Positions 12,776 to 24,721 of a DNA stretch of 64,000 nucleotides are shown here, piece after piece. Source of the stretch: Nageia nagi. Its lineage: Eukaryota; Pinophyta. The DNA lies in contig JBITNC010000001.1 of NCBI GenBank assembly GCA_050084985.1, positions 82,522,001 to 82,586,000 on the forward strand, given 5' to 3'. The number at the start of each line of letters is the position of its first letter. Position 1 is the stretch's first letter. The notes beneath the pieces are model-generated. The model searched no databases and was not told the origin of the DNA. It was given only the letters and a program-made list of their open reading frames with translations. Position numbers and translations under genes: made by a program.

Positions 12776-13624
12776 TTATTTTTTAACTCCAATATTTCTC
12801 TTCTTAGATCTATCCATTGGACTTATTTGTGAGGATTTTCCCCATATTAAGTGGATATTTACAAATTTTTGGTCCAAATGAATCATATTTGAAAATCCCT
12901 CTAGTGTGTAAGGTTTTGGGATGGCCATATTAATATATGTAGGCAATAATCCTTTGATAGAACTCCTCAATGAATCCTTTAGCCATTTTACAAATAATAA
13001 AATGGCCTTTTTAGATGGAATATGATCAAATAAGATGATTTTTTGTTGGAATTCTAATATATATGAGTCCAAATACCCTAGCTATTTTAATGAAATACAT
13101 AAAAGAAATATTCCTCCTTATCCTTGAGATCAAAATGATCTATTATGCATTGATTAAACTCCTATAATGGTACATATGAAACTATGATCCTTAGTTTTTT
13201 CCCCATGACACCACCATGCTTGAGTAATTCCATCCAAACATAAGATAGCCATTTGCAAGGTCTCTTCCTTCGATAGGAGGTTTAGGGTGGCAAATGTTCT
13301 CAACTTATGTAGCCATGCCCTAGGCAAGATCCTCCCATCGCCATCAAAATTTGGAACCCTATCTACTCCCTTCAACTCATCATCATGCCATGATGCTTTT
13401 TCCCTCATAAGTTTTATGTATTTTTGTAGGTCAAGATTTGGATCCATATTCAGACAAGGGGGTGGTGGTGGACGAGTAGAAAATGGGCACCCTTGGTTCC
13501 TTTTGCAAATGAGAAGCTCCTCTATGTATGTCATTAAGAAATTCCTCTCCTTGCTTTATATCTTGGTATCTAACTCCTTGAGTAATTTATACATTACCTC
13601 AATGGCAACATCTATCTTCTCCAT
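12776..13624 (-). pseudogene. Gypsy gag remnant
   Basis: Gag forms the retrotransposon particle. The minus-strand frame starts near MEKIDVAIEVMYKLLKELD (13624 downward), meets a stop, then continues through a Pro-run (PPPPP, about 13460) into PNFDGDGRILPRAWLHKL and ITQAWWCHGEK, matching the retrotransposon gag pattern of F-G-x-x-P-x-x-W and AxxWW. After a frameshift, 12776-13072 continues with LEFQQKIILFDHIPSKKAI and LKDSLRSSIKG, the C-terminal half of the gag domain. No CCHC knuckle was recognised. Stops and shifts make it non-functional. Confidence 0.8.
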
Positions 13625-13682
13625 ACTAATTATAAATATAAAAGACTTCCCACCTTCCATCTTCATAAGATGGTAAGATCAA

Positions 13683-13694
13683 GCTCTGATACCA
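13683..13694 (-). other. Primer-binding site (initiator Met tRNA)
   Basis: GCTCTGATACCA is the exact reverse complement of TGGTATCAGAGC, the standard 12-base primer site of plant LTR elements. It lies one base from the LTR edge. Confidence 0.9.
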
Positions 13695-13695
13695 C

Positions 13696-14641
13696 TGTGA
13701 TGCACCTTAATTATTTTATGCCAAATTTATGATGCTAAAAACCTAACATATTATGCCAAGATCATGAAATAATGTTAAAAAATCATAATATTACCAAAAA
13801 AATCCAACATAATGACAAATAAGATATAAGGTAATAGAACTTAAAAGGGCTGACATATGGCTCTATGGATCAAATATAGCACCAAATAATGACAAATATG
13901 CACCAAGAAGGTTGATATCAAATGTAAGGATCTCACACTAAATCTGAAACTAAATAGCTAAACTGATACTCCATCAAAAAAGTAATTGTATGCTCCACCA
14001 AAAGCCTCTTCCCAAATCTTGGTACTTTGAAAGGATAGAAGTGATGCAACCAATGACTAAGGATTTTCATCCTTAGCTAGATCTAGTGAGGTTTTAATCC
14101 CACTAAATCCTTATCTTGTAGGTTTTCATCTACTAGAGGCCAAGAGATGACTTGATGCTAATACCTAAGTGAAAATGATAATTATATTCAAAAGCTTCCT
14201 TTGAAATGATGTGCCAAGCCCCAAAATAGCTAGACATCTCACTAGGTGTCCTAGATCTCTCTTAAGAATCCATTGCAGTGGAGTGTCATAAGGAATCATG
14301 CATTGGGCCTTGGAATGAGGTTTATTTACATTTTAGGGGTCATCCTAATATTGGCACTAAGATTCTAGCTTGAGATGTGTACAATCAAGCTGTTGGATCA
14401 TAATCATTAATAAAAATGACACTAAATGAATTTATCTATCCAAGGAGGGTGAAATCCCACTTTGGGGCTCATAATTTGCCTTAAATATCCACCACTTGGT
14501 TACAATAAATGCCTAAATATAAATGCAATAAATAAAAAAGCATGAAAAACTACAAAATCACTTCTAAACTACTTTATTACATGCTTATATGCCTCATAAG
14601 GGTGGACATCAAGCTCCCATTAGACCCATTGGGTGTTTACA
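13696..14641 (-). repeat. 5' LTR of the Gypsy element
   Basis: The plus-strand block starts TGTGATGCACC one base after the primer complement and ends GGGTGTTTACA, giving TGTAAACACCC as the minus-strand LTR start. The TG...CA borders and adjacent primer site fix the inner edge; the outer edge is inferred from the terminal TGTAAACACC. Length is about 945 bp. Only 13905-14160 can be matched to the other LTR. Confidence 0.7.
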
Positions 14642-15559
14642 AGTGTCAAATGGCATAAATGGAGAAAAGGCACATGACATATCACCTTTCCTTAAAACTC
14701 TAGTTTCCCCCATATGAAAATTCATTTGCATGGACCAACCTAAATTTTATGTTCTTCTTCTCCACAAATGCATGTGTATTAAAATTGATCTCTCTTAATT
14801 TATTAAGGATTTTTTTGATGTCAATATTTAACTCAAAATATTAAAGATTGCCTTGATATGGAGAGTTTTTCCAAGCCCAAGTCATCTTAAGCACTATCCC
14901 CAACTACCTTCACACCTACATAAATAGTTCACAATGATTGGGAGGAAAAGATAACAATGAACAATAAAGAAAGTAAAAGCATATGTTCAACATCTACTTT
15001 TTCTACTCAACATAAGTTGTTCCCTCCCCCAACCTAAGTTATTCACTCCTTAAGCCCTCCCATTCAAAACCCCTTACGTCCTTATCTATCATTAGGACCA
15101 AAACTCATTGCCTTTCAAAAACCTATCATGGAATCTCCCCTAATCACCCACAACTCTCAGGAAAACCCTCTTGAAAATTTAGCTAATCAACTTTTTTGGC
15201 ATAATATGATGTGCTTGTAGCCCCATCAAAGATAAATAATGGGCTCCCCATGAGAAGTGATGCCAAGTAGAATTCATATGCAAGATCCATCAACATTTTA
15301 TTTCAAATGCTTTATAGTATCATGCAAAATGTAAAGATTACAAGATTATTGTAAGAGATATACTCCTTGATCATCTATCATGATCTTTTACAATATAAAT
15401 TATAGGACTAACATAACTAATCAAAAAATATTTGGTCGTTAAGGAATTGGATATTATTATTAAAAAATATGATTATTTTTTTAGGAAATAAAAATTATAG
15501 GTTTTCTACTACAAAGCTTGATACACATATTTAAAGCATTAATCATATATGGTAGAGGT
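14642..15559. other. AT-rich spacer, no gene seen
   Basis: No coding frame, repeat pair or RNA gene could be supported. A C-rich patch at 15010-15090 (CCCTCCCCCAACC, CCTCCCATTC) stands out only in composition. It may be the 5' part of the LINE remnant that follows. Confidence 0.35.
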
Positions 15560-17265
15560 GGAATTGTCCTTATATTATCTCATTTTTATCATTTTCACTT
15601 TATTAGTTAGGGAGTGAACTCTTCCAATCATGTGGTGTTGGTTCTAATATAAATTAATAAGAAGCCTTTCAAAGTAATCCATGTGTACACTCTCAATCAT
15701 GTCCTTGATATATGTGAGTCATGGAAGTGGCTATAAGCACTCTCATTTCCAATTTTCATATGGGTCTTATGTGGTGATTTGAATATGATTAAAAAGTTAG
15801 TTAAAAAAGAAAGTCATATTTCAATATGTTGGAATATGAGAGAAATGAAAGTACAATATTTTTTGAAAAATATGGTTGGGTAATTTTACCATAACTTTTA
15901 TTTTTTCTTAACAAATTTTCAAAATTGCTTATGATTTTCTTGGTCCAATCGACAAAGTATGAACAACAAAGTCTTGAAACCCCTTAGGTAAGCCATGCTC
16001 TTTAAGCGAACACAATCTTGTCTAATCATGCTACCATCATCTTTTGCATAAAGTATTTTCTAAATTCAAATCATAATTCTTTTTAAACACTTCCTTTCTT
16101 CACCACCCTATAACAATATTATATATTCAAAGGATCAATAATCTAATCCCTCACTCCTATGAAGAAAGGGGGTGGATAAAATTATGCCACACAACAAACT
16201 ATCATATGAATGCTCAACTAAAAATTGGCATGAATCCCTTAACATTTAAATGTAATTTTGAATTTTGATTTTACCAAGGCCTCTCTCAAACTCAAGACTT
16301 ATCCTCTCAATATTCTTATACAATAATATGTAGCTTAATTTCACCATCATATCAAGATCATATAACTCCATGAGTCTAGTGATCCCAAACATAAAGTTAG
16401 AATGTGTTGGCTAAAAACTAATGATTATGTTTCAAAGGAATTCTTCCAATGTCTTTGATCCCATCATTTAGCATCTCACATCAAAGTTATTTAGGAAGTT
16501 AATAAGTGATTCACAACTTTATTCATTATTTCCCAAGCATTTTTCCATCACTACTAAATTTTTTCTTCCTAATACCTCTTTGAAGATTGAGAAATATTAT
16601 TACATGATTATCTTGTGGTAGTGCCTACTTGATTATTGGAGACTAAAGAACCTAATTATTTTAGGCCTATTTCCCTTAATGATCTCTTTGAATATATATT
16701 AAAGTTATTTGGGATATGATGAATATCGATTTACTTCAAATTAACTAAGAATATATGCTTACTATCTCTCTAGGTCCCATTATAATGTAGGGAATATTAT
16801 ATTCATTCCCAAACCTTAAGATTTGTAGCTCATTTCAAAATGGTGATCGATTATTTTGCTCAATATATCTTATAAATTTTTGGAAAGAATATTATGCTCA
16901 AACTTTGACATATGCTACTAATGACCATTCAACCAAAATAAATGAGCTTCATCATAATATATTCTTGATAGCATGCGAGTTGTATGCAAAAGTATGGAAT
17001 GGGCTTGATTTTCCAATCAAACTACTTTATTTATCAAAAATTATTTTGATAAAGCTTATGATAGAATAAAATGGTATTTCATTTTAGTATTGCTCAAAGC
17101 TTTAGGTTTTAACAACAAATTTATTAAATCAATAAAAAATGATTTTAAATATGCATCTATTGTACTTGTAGACACTACATATAGATTTATTATTGAAATA
17201 AGTATAATTAATATCTATTGAGTTTATTCAATCCTAATGGAAATCACAAATAGAATTTAGAATAT
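15560..17265 (+). pseudogene. L1-type LINE remnant (endonuclease and reverse transcriptase)
   Basis: Non-LTR retrotransposons of L1 type encode an APE-like endonuclease followed by RT. On the plus strand, around 15765-15800, GLMWGDLNMIKKLV matches the endonuclease GDFN block. Around 16850-16900 RT-like pieces (LLNISYKFLERI) fit the segment before the palm. The clearest match is at about 17035-17160: LFIKNYFDKAYDRIKWYFIL and LLKALGFNNKFIKSIKNDFK, corresponding to the RT FDKAYDRVxW and LxxxGF blocks. The FADD palm is not readable. There is no poly-A tail or target duplication that I can place. It is heavily decayed. Confidence 0.72.
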
Positions 17266-17841
17266 CTAAGGCATTAATCACAAATGATAAATCACCTAGA
17301 TATCGAATCATATCTACATTATTATACAATAAGGTTTCAAAAATGAAATACTTTACCTATATGGTAGAGTAGATATAGGTAGAGGAGGATTATTAATGGC
17401 TTACTTAAATATATGAGGCCATGATTATATAATAAATGGGTCATTAGTAGTCATATTCAATTTTAGAAAGGTTTTTATTGATTGTATCCTTAAAGATAAA
17501 CATATTTACATTTTGATCATTCACTTCAATTAGTTGCAAAGATGTCATATATAAGATGCACAAGCAACAAAAATTGAATAGTAATCTTGGGTGACCAATT
17601 TAAAGTTTGATAGGCTATGTTGAGGAACACAATTATTTGACATTTGCACATTAAGAATTGAAAATATCTAATAGTGGAATAAGATGTGTCCTCTCCTTTT
17701 TATAGGTATTCATCACATTAGTCCACACTTTTATGATTTAAAGAAATATATAAAAATTAACTCTTTTAATTGATTATCATTTTGATACCTAAAATATGAT
17801 ATTTAAATAAATTAGAAATCAAATCTAGGTGTTTGTATATG
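17266..17841. other. AT-rich spacer, no gene seen
   Basis: No domain, repeat pair or RNA was recognised between the LINE remnant and the next LTR. It may include LINE 3' sequence. Confidence 0.35.
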
Positions 17842-18097
17842 TGCCCTTTTCTAGGTCAGATAACTCCAAGATTAAAAAGCATTGTATTAGGTTAGAATAT
17901 TACCTTGATACACAAGAATATTGAATCTTCACATTCACCTTCTTGGGTGACCCTTGAAATATAATGTAATTCTTTATATTCTCCTAAAAATGACACTTAA
18001 AATTCTAGTACACATAAAGCTATGAATTTAATAAATATAGTAAGTAACTAATACTATAATATATATACCATAATCCCTAAAGATTAGGTGTCTAACA
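17842..18097 (-). repeat. 3' LTR of the deleted Copia element
   Basis: It aligns with 20492-20731 and ends GTGTCTAACA. It is followed by TTCCCCCTTAATCC, whose complement GGATTAAGGGGGAA is a typical Copia polypurine tract at the correct LTR edge. Confidence 0.88.
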
Positions 18098-18104
18098 TTC
18101 CCCC

Positions 18105-19051
18105 TTAATCCAAAGAGGAGTTGGTAAGTCCTAGTATCTTCCTGAACTTCTCAAAATTTTCTCTTCCAAGTGCCTTGGTGAATATGTATTCTATTTTCTC
18201 ATCTATGAAACAATAATTCAATTGAATTTTCTTTACCTCTACATGATGTTGAATCAAATAATACTTTGTGTTGATGTTATTTGTTTGATAATGAAACTTT
18301 GGGTTAATGGCCAATTGAATTGCAAAAATATTATCAATCAGAAGTGGAGTTGGATGCACCTATTTTTCCTACAAATCTTCTAGTATCTTCCTAAGATAGA
18401 TAATCTCCTTTATTTCCTTTGCAACAACCACATGCTCTACCTCTGTAGTGGAATCTACAGAGATAGATTGCTTTCATGATCTCCAAGAGATAACTATTGA
18501 TCCAAGACTCATGGCATATCCTGAAGTTGAAACTCCATTTTGTTTATCACCATCAAATTCTGAATCTATATATCCAGTCAATTTGAAGTCTCTTACTTTG
18601 GAATACTTGAGCCCTAATTCTTGTGTGCCTTTCAAATATCTGAGAACTCATTTTACTACATTCCAATGCGTTTCACATAGTTTTTGCATAAATTGAGAGA
18701 GAATTCCAACTATAAATGAAATGTCTGGTCTAGTTATTGTTAGATAGATGATACTTCCAATAAGTTGTTTATTAAATGCATTCCATGCATCATTTATGGA
18801 GATAATATGTCAGTTAACCTCTTCACTAACTAAAGATGCAATCAAAGTATATGCCTTACTATTTTTCATGTTTCAAACTGCAAGCTCCTTGGCATCACTC
18901 GGTTTGGTAGTTGGATAACAACATCATAAATGCCAACCCAAAAATCATTTAAACTCAATGTATGCTTAATTTTTCTAGACCACTCTAACCAATTTTCTTT
19001 ACCAATTAATACAATTCTAACAATGCTCACAAGTGAATGCATTTTTAACAA
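18105..19051 (-). pseudogene. Copia polyprotein remnant: gag start joined to RT/RNase H end
   Basis: Minus-strand 18866-19051 reads as the gag N-terminal domain (VLIGKENWLEWSRKIKHTLS, NDFWVGIYD, the UBN2/gag-polypeptide pattern). From about 18865 downward the reading changes to the polyprotein end: NKQLIGSIIYLTITRPDIS, then RNase H (LKYSKVRDFKLTGYIDSEF, STTEVEH) and the terminal IQLNYCFIDEKIEYIFTKAL and NFEKFRKILG. In full Copia elements these parts are separated by protease, integrase and the RT core, so about 3 kb of coding sequence is absent at the junction near 18865. The frame also contains stops. Confidence 0.85.
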
Positions 19052-19125
19052 AACTTCAATATCTCAAAATTTTCAAATTTTTTAAAGTGATCTTTACCCA
19101 AAAAATAAGTTACACAAATTCTATA

Positions 19126-19130
<5 letters not shown>

Positions 19131-19189
<59 letters not shown>
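19131..19189. repeat. TA dinucleotide microsatellite
   Basis: About 29 uninterrupted TA units lie in the leader of the deleted Copia element. The absence of interruptions indicates recent expansion compared with the decayed surroundings. Confidence 0.97.
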
Positions 19190-19193
<4 letters not shown>

Positions 19194-20482
19194 GGTCTAA
19201 AAACCATCTCAAACTATATCCATCAAAAGTTTGGATCCAATGAAAATTTTTTATCGAAATAGACAAAAAATGAAGAAGTTATGGCCAAAATACTTTTCAA
19301 GGTAAAAAGGTCAATAAACACATCAAAATGCTAATTGAGCACATTTTATGAGGTAGTATGCTAATTATGCAAGATGGATGATATGGTAGGGGTGGAATTT
19401 AGACATGGTAGAGTGCTAATTGGGTGTCAATGTGGTAGATGACATGGTAGTGCTAACTTGCAATGTTGACATGGTAGAATTTAGTTAAATGCTAAGGTGG
19501 CAAGATGAAGTCAAATAGTTAGCTCAAGCCAATAGGCATAAATGTGGTGGTTAGAGGCATTTATATATAGGAAATAAGATATAATGGTGGTTGTAGGTAA
19601 GAGGAATGGGTGTAGGCACCACATGTCTTATGGCACCAAAGAGTAGAGGTGTGCAAGTGAGTGCTAGGTGAAATGTTTGAGGTTGCATGTGGTAGAAGGT
19701 ACAAACATTTGAGGCTTTGGACAAGGCAAGTAGGGTGTAGAAGGAGCATGCTAGTGTTTAATATATCTGTAGGAGGGTCATTAGGGTGCACAAGGGGGAG
19801 TGATGCATGTGGGAGGTACAAATTTTGATGGTAGGGAGGTGAAATGCTAGGATGTTGGGGGTGCACAAGAGGCCATTGCATGGTATGTGGTGAGGGGTTG
19901 CTGGGTGTTAACATTAAGGTGGTGTATTTAGAGGGCATACAGGTAGGGCATGTAGAATGGGATAAGGCATAAGTGGTGGTGGTGGATGTTGGAAGGGCAC
20001 CAACACATGAAAGGTTCAAGATGAGAGGTCAAGGTTTTGAAATGTGCATGTTGTGTTGGAGAATGCAAGGGAATGGGTGCAATCAAGGCATGTCGATTAG
20101 GAGTACGCAATATGGTGGCAAATGGGATGAAAATTAATTTAGAATGCTAAGGGTTATAGGGTGATATAATGGTGGGCATGGATTTCAATGCAAATACCAC
20201 TAATAAACTTCAAAAATACTTCAAAAATATCATAAATCATACTCAAAAATCCTATACATAGACTGAATCTTCAAACATACATAACTTTTTCATTTTTGCT
20301 CCAAAATAGATCATGTTATATATCAAAATGATTAGAATGAAGAGATGAATCCAAAAATGAACTTATAGATATATTTTTATAATCATAATTTTCAAAAAAT
20401 GTAGAACAAATATTTTAAGAAAATTTTGGACATAATTACTCTTTGATTTTCATGGAGTTAGAGAGTGAAAACCTCATAGCTT

Positions 20483-20490
20483 TGATACCA
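20483..20490 (-). other. Primer-binding site (initiator Met tRNA type)
   Basis: TGATACCA lies one base from the 5' LTR edge and sets the minus-strand orientation. Confidence 0.8.
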
Positions 20491-20491
20491 A

Positions 20492-20731
20492 TGCCAAGCT
20501 GGACAACTCTAAGATCAAAAAGCATTGTATTAGGTTAGAATATTGCCTTAATACACAAGAATATTGACTCTTAATATTAAACTTCTTGAGTGACCCTTGA
20601 AATACAATGTAACTCTTCATATTCTCCTAGAAATGGCACTTAAAATTCTAGCACACATAAAGCTACAAATTTACTTAATATAGTAAGTAACTAATACTAT
20701 ACCATAATATCTAAGGATTAGGTGTTTAACA
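20492..20731 (-). repeat. 5' LTR of the deleted Copia element
   Basis: It starts TGCCAAGCTGG one base after the primer complement and ends GTGTTTAACA. It aligns over nearly its full 240 bp with 17842-18097, for example AAAAAGCATTGTATTAGGTT. Confidence 0.88.
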
Positions 20732-22984
20732 CCCTTTATAAATATGATTTTAGGTTGTTTTAAATCATATATTCCAAAGTGATATGAAATGAAAAATTAT
20801 ATCACTACCATGTCAACATTGTACTTCTCTAAAAGGTTAGAACTATTAGTGGTAGCACCATTTTCATATTCCCTTTTTACCTTGATTGCTACATGAACCT
20901 TAGTGGAGTAAGGAATTTGAGGAGAAAATATCCTATAAAAAAAAGAGTGAAGATAACATCTATAAAGAAATATGTCTCATATGACATTCAATGTTATGAA
21001 AAAGATGAAATCAAAATAAGATATAACATTGATAATATCTATATGAATATGGTATAGTAATGATATTGGTAATAAAACCATATACATTTAAAGGTCATGG
21101 ATGATAATACTCCATGGTAGAATTGATGTCCTAAAATAATGTGATCTAGGAGTAAAGTCATCTATTTGAGAAGGGCCATTAATAACTTTTCCCAAGGTGG
21201 TTCTTTTGATGTCATAAAAAATTCAAAATGGAAATTTGAGATAGAGGATATATTTACTATCCTAAAAGATAAAATAGAAAGGATCATTTTTTATGAGTCC
21301 TATTAGATCCTGAAATAGGAGTGTTAGTGAATAAATCCATATACTTGAAGGATTTATGATATCTTTATCCAAGGTGGATCTTTTGATGTTCTAAAAGATC
21401 CAACAACAAAAATTGAACGTTGAAGATATTTACTATCCCAAAAGATCAAAAGGAGTGGATCCTTTTTATTAAGTCTTGTTGGATTCTAATATAGGAGTGA
21501 ATTTAAGATAACATTATGAGGTTTCCATAATGGGTCTTATGATTCCCCAAATACTGAAATAGAGAATCATATAAATATGGATTGACCAAGGTGGATCTTT
21601 TATTTGCCTAAAGACCAAAATGGGAACAAGAGTGATATCAACATGGGGTTGACATGATGATATTCATTAAATATGAGAAATTAAATTTGAATCATTGAAA
21701 AATATAGAGGGATAATTTTTACCTCTTTTCACCTAATTTATAATTCTTGGATGATTTTTTTATTCTTTGATATGAACAATTTAACTTATATTTGTGAAAG
21801 TGAATTTAATAACTTGATCTCAATTTGAGCCTTTGTTGAAAAATTACGAACTTACTTTTTCACTAGGAATATTTTAAATGGTCATTTTATTGATATAGGA
21901 GGATCACTATCTTTGGGGGAATTTCACATATTATATTTTTATTTTATTTTAACTTAATATGCCTATATGAGGGTCTACTGAGATTGAGACTTTGATTCCA
22001 AGAAACTATGTTGAACCTACTTAAATATTCTTAATTTATGCCTCTCACCTAAATTTCACTAACATTGATCAAACTAAGAATTTGAGGCCCAATATAACTT
22101 TGTATTTATCCCATATTTTGAATTCTAATCTTAAATTGAAAGGACCACTAGTGGTCCTTTTATGGATTGGGAGGATCATCAAAAATCTTATTTTTATAAA
22201 ATTATAGTCTTGGATTTTTCTATATACCTAAAATTTAACATGTTGAAGCTAATCCTTAACTTTCCTATTCATGTACAAGGTTAGAATCAACAAAATAAAA
22301 GCAAAATAAAATGATTTTTCATGCAAAAAGTTATAAATAGGCCTGAAACTTCCTTCATTTTCACCATTGACATCATAAAGAGTTGTAAAGAGTGAGGAAA
22401 TAGAGAACTTACATGTGTATGTGAGAGTTGAGATAACTTTAAGAGAGATATTAGGAAGTGCATACTTGATTTTAGAGAAACATGGCATGTCCTATATCTA
22501 GGAGGGAGGATATTATACTAATTTGTTGAGGATCAACCTTTTGGACATGTCTTCATGAGTCCTCATTTTAACTATTTTTCATAGTTTTGATATTAACTAG
22601 GTTTTATTCATTTTACATTTTTAATCCTCAAAAGAGCATATATAGTAGTCCTCAAAGGTCATCAACAATCCTCCCTTTATATTGGGAACATCACCAATGG
22701 TTCTCGTTTAGGCCAAACTAAAGATTTTGAAAACATATTTTTGCATGATAGACAATTTTCCTTTATTATTTCCTCAATGAATTTGCCATTTTATCCCACT
22801 ATTAGTACATTAATAATAAAATTAAAATAATAATATAATACCATGTATAAAATAATTGCATATATTTACTTAAAGTTTTAAGACCATATCTATATTTTCT
22901 TTATTATTTTTGTTATTGTAATATCACATGTTCAAGATGAAACTTGTTGGAGAGTGTCTTTATTTTGATAGAGCATGTAATTGA
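20732..22984. other. AT-rich spacer with a diverged 3-copy repeat
   Basis: No gene was recognised. Three diverged direct copies begin with CCAAGGTGG(A/T)TCTTTT at about 21191, 21369 and 21585. The first two continue in parallel for about 130 bp (GATATTTACTATCCCAAAAGATC in the second, a close counterpart in the first) with the shared end ATAGGAGTG. The remainder shows only short AT-rich frames. Confidence 0.55.
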
Positions 22985-23103
22985 AACTTTTTAGATAAAG
23001 ACATTGAGATGCTAGAAGAAACCTCCATGAGACATATTATGCATGCCCATACATTCAATATGATAAGGATTCTCTTATGAACCTAATGGGTATGTAGGAT
23101 CTT
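22985..23103 (+). pseudogene. Plant mobile domain remnant, 5' part
   Basis: The frame ending at 23103 reads YACPYIQYDKDSLMNLMGM, a stop, then D-L, and continues across the Copia-1 insertion into DTNTFHIP at 30151. The joined reading fits the plant mobile domain, where the stop replaces an expected Trp (TGG to TAG). Plant mobile domains occur in MAIN-like proteins and in transposons; the role here is unknown. Confidence 0.65.
23099..23103. other. Target-site duplication of Copia-1, left
   Basis: ATCTT precedes the 5' LTR and is repeated exactly at 30146-30150 after the 3' LTR, marking the insertion point. Confidence 0.9.
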
Positions 23104-23531
23104 TGTTAGAATTTGTAATATAATATTTCTCTTTAATGTAAATTCACTTATTGCTTAAAGTATCTTTAGATACCTTAAAGCATTAATAGAATACATATAG
23201 AAAAATATTTAACCTTACCTTTGGGTAAAAGGGAGGTTAAAGAGTGGTTTCATTTATAAATGGAGAGGTACCCTCTCTCATAATATAACATGAAAGCAAG
23301 CTATGCTATAGGTTTAGGGTTTGAGAGATAGGAAGAGATTCTGTAAGAGGGGTTCTTGAGAATAAGAAGATCTTGGTTAATTGATGTACTCTCAAGGAGG
23401 GAGGAACCACTTTATATATTATGTTCTTTGTCAGATTGGCTTGTGTTATTATGCTATTGTGTTGATGTTGTGAGTGCCTTCTTGAGATCTTGGTAGACTA
23501 GAAATTAATTCACAAAGGGTTGATTTCATCA
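23104..23531 (+). repeat. 5' LTR of Copia-1
   Basis: 428 bp, TGTTAGAATTTG...GATTTCATCA. It aligns throughout with 29707-30145, for example TAGGTTTAGGGTTTGAGAGA. TATTTATAAATGG-like and ATAAATGGAGAG sequence near 23255 could be the TATA region. Confidence 0.95.
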
Positions 23532-23532
23532 A

Positions 23533-23542
23533 GTGGTATCAA
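23533..23542 (+). other. Primer-binding site of Copia-1
   Basis: Just after the LTR, AGTGGTATCAAAAAAAG contains TGGTATCA, the initiator-Met tRNA complement. The usual GAGC extension has decayed to A-rich sequence. Confidence 0.85.
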
Positions 23543-23639
23543 AAAAAGTATGAGCTAAAGGTTGGATTAATGCCATTTTTTTAGGCTAATTGTTTAATTC
23601 CTTTTTTGAAATTTTTTAAAGGCCAATATTTCCTTATTT

Positions 23640-24560
23640 GCCAAATTATAATATTTTACACTAGTGTAAATTTATCATAAATTAGAACTTTTTTCAAAAA
23701 GGGGGGGATTTTATTAATCATGCACTTAAGAAAAAAAGGGGGAAATTTATTTACTTAAGATTATTTATGAATACATGGATTAATATTTTATCCTAATGTA
23801 TGATTATTGCTATTGTACACACATGTGGATGGATAAAATTTAAATATTTTTGGCTATGAATTTTTGATGATAAATTGCAAATAAGGAATTATTTTTTAAG
23901 TCCAATGTTTAAGTAACAAGGGGGAAAATTCCTAATTTTTTGTTACTTAAAATTATTGAACCTTTGTAAAGAGATGCATTAGGGGTTGTAAAAAAATCCA
24001 TTGGAATCTTAGGCTTATACTTATGGATGATGTTTGGATGAAATTTTTCATTTTAAAGCACTTTATTTGTTACATACATTTGCTTTATCTGTAATGTACA
24101 TAAACATTGAAAATGCTTCACCTAAAATGAACACATATACACATTTTATTTTGCAACATGACTTGTTTGGGGGGCCATGAGGTGAGAAAAAAGCAGTCTA
24201 GAGCCTTTTAGGCCAATGATCCAAGTGGTGAAAAGTTTGTACTTCTTAATTGCTCCTAAGTCCTTTGTTGGTCTAGATATAATTCCATATAGGTGGATAG
24301 GCATATGTGTAGTGATACTACATATCCTCCCATCTATTAAGTGATTATCTTGATAACTTAAGATAAAAATTAAAAACCTAATCAAATTAATAATTTGTCT
24401 GATCCAACATACGTCAAAACCTTGAAAAATAGCTAGTACTTCTTGTAAAAGTATATTACTGCCCAAGGTGAACTGGTTATGGATTGATAGGACCTAGGCT
24501 TATTGTGGGAATCCAGGTGAAAGCCTAATTTTTGACAAGAAAATAAGCCTCAACTCTTCC
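23640..24560 (+). repeat. Copia-1 leader, shared in inverted form with the window's left end
   Basis: From about 23960 to 24560 this non-coding leader matches the reverse complement of roughly 1-700. Shared landmarks are a CCCATTGGA-like block, TTTTGCAACATGACTTGTTT, AAAAGTTTGTACTTCT and ATAGGTGGATAGG. No gene was recognised. Confidence 0.8.
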
Positions 24561-24721
24561 CTCTCTATGATTTTACTTGGTGATGAAAATGTTAGATGTA
24601 TGATTATAATTCTTGTTAACAATTTAAGCATTTGATTTGTTGATTGGTTCAAACATGTATTTGTATGATTAATATTTTAAATTCAACATGTATGCTTAAA
24701 TTATTTATCACCTTCATAATA

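Larger units (their letters stand above)
9786..14641 (-). mobile_element. Ty3/Gypsy LTR retrotransposon, minus strand, degenerate
   Basis: On the minus strand the order is 5' LTR (13696-14641), primer site (13683-13694), gag (12776-13624), pol with protease/RT/RNase H/integrase and a GPY/F-type end (about 10040-12700), then a shortened 3' LTR (9786-10030). The protease-RT-integrase order and the RT motifs assign it to Gypsy. The LTRs share a diverged 245-bp block (9786-10030 with 13905-14160). The 3' LTR lacks the part equivalent to about 14160-14641, so a deletion has joined the pol end to the LTR middle. Target duplication could not be seen. Confidence 0.88.
17842..20731 (-). mobile_element. 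Internally deleted Copia element, minus strand
   Basis: Two LTRs (20492-20731 and 17842-18097) flank 2.4 kb. Inside, on the minus strand, are a primer site (20483-20490), a leader of about 1.4 kb with a TA microsatellite, the first part of gag (18866-19051) and directly the end of the polyprotein (18105-18865). Protease, integrase and most of RT are missing, which makes this a deletion derivative that could only have moved with enzymes from elsewhere. No 5-bp target duplication was found (ATATG left, CCCTT right). Confidence 0.88.

Noticed and set aside
13287-13676. 129-codon plus-strand open frame
   Set aside because: It is antisense to the Gypsy gag, whose minus-strand reading has clear domain motifs.
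19561-20019. 152-codon minus-strand open frame rich in His, Pro and Thr
   Set aside because: It lies in the non-coding leader of the deleted Copia element, has low-complexity composition and matches no retroelement domain.
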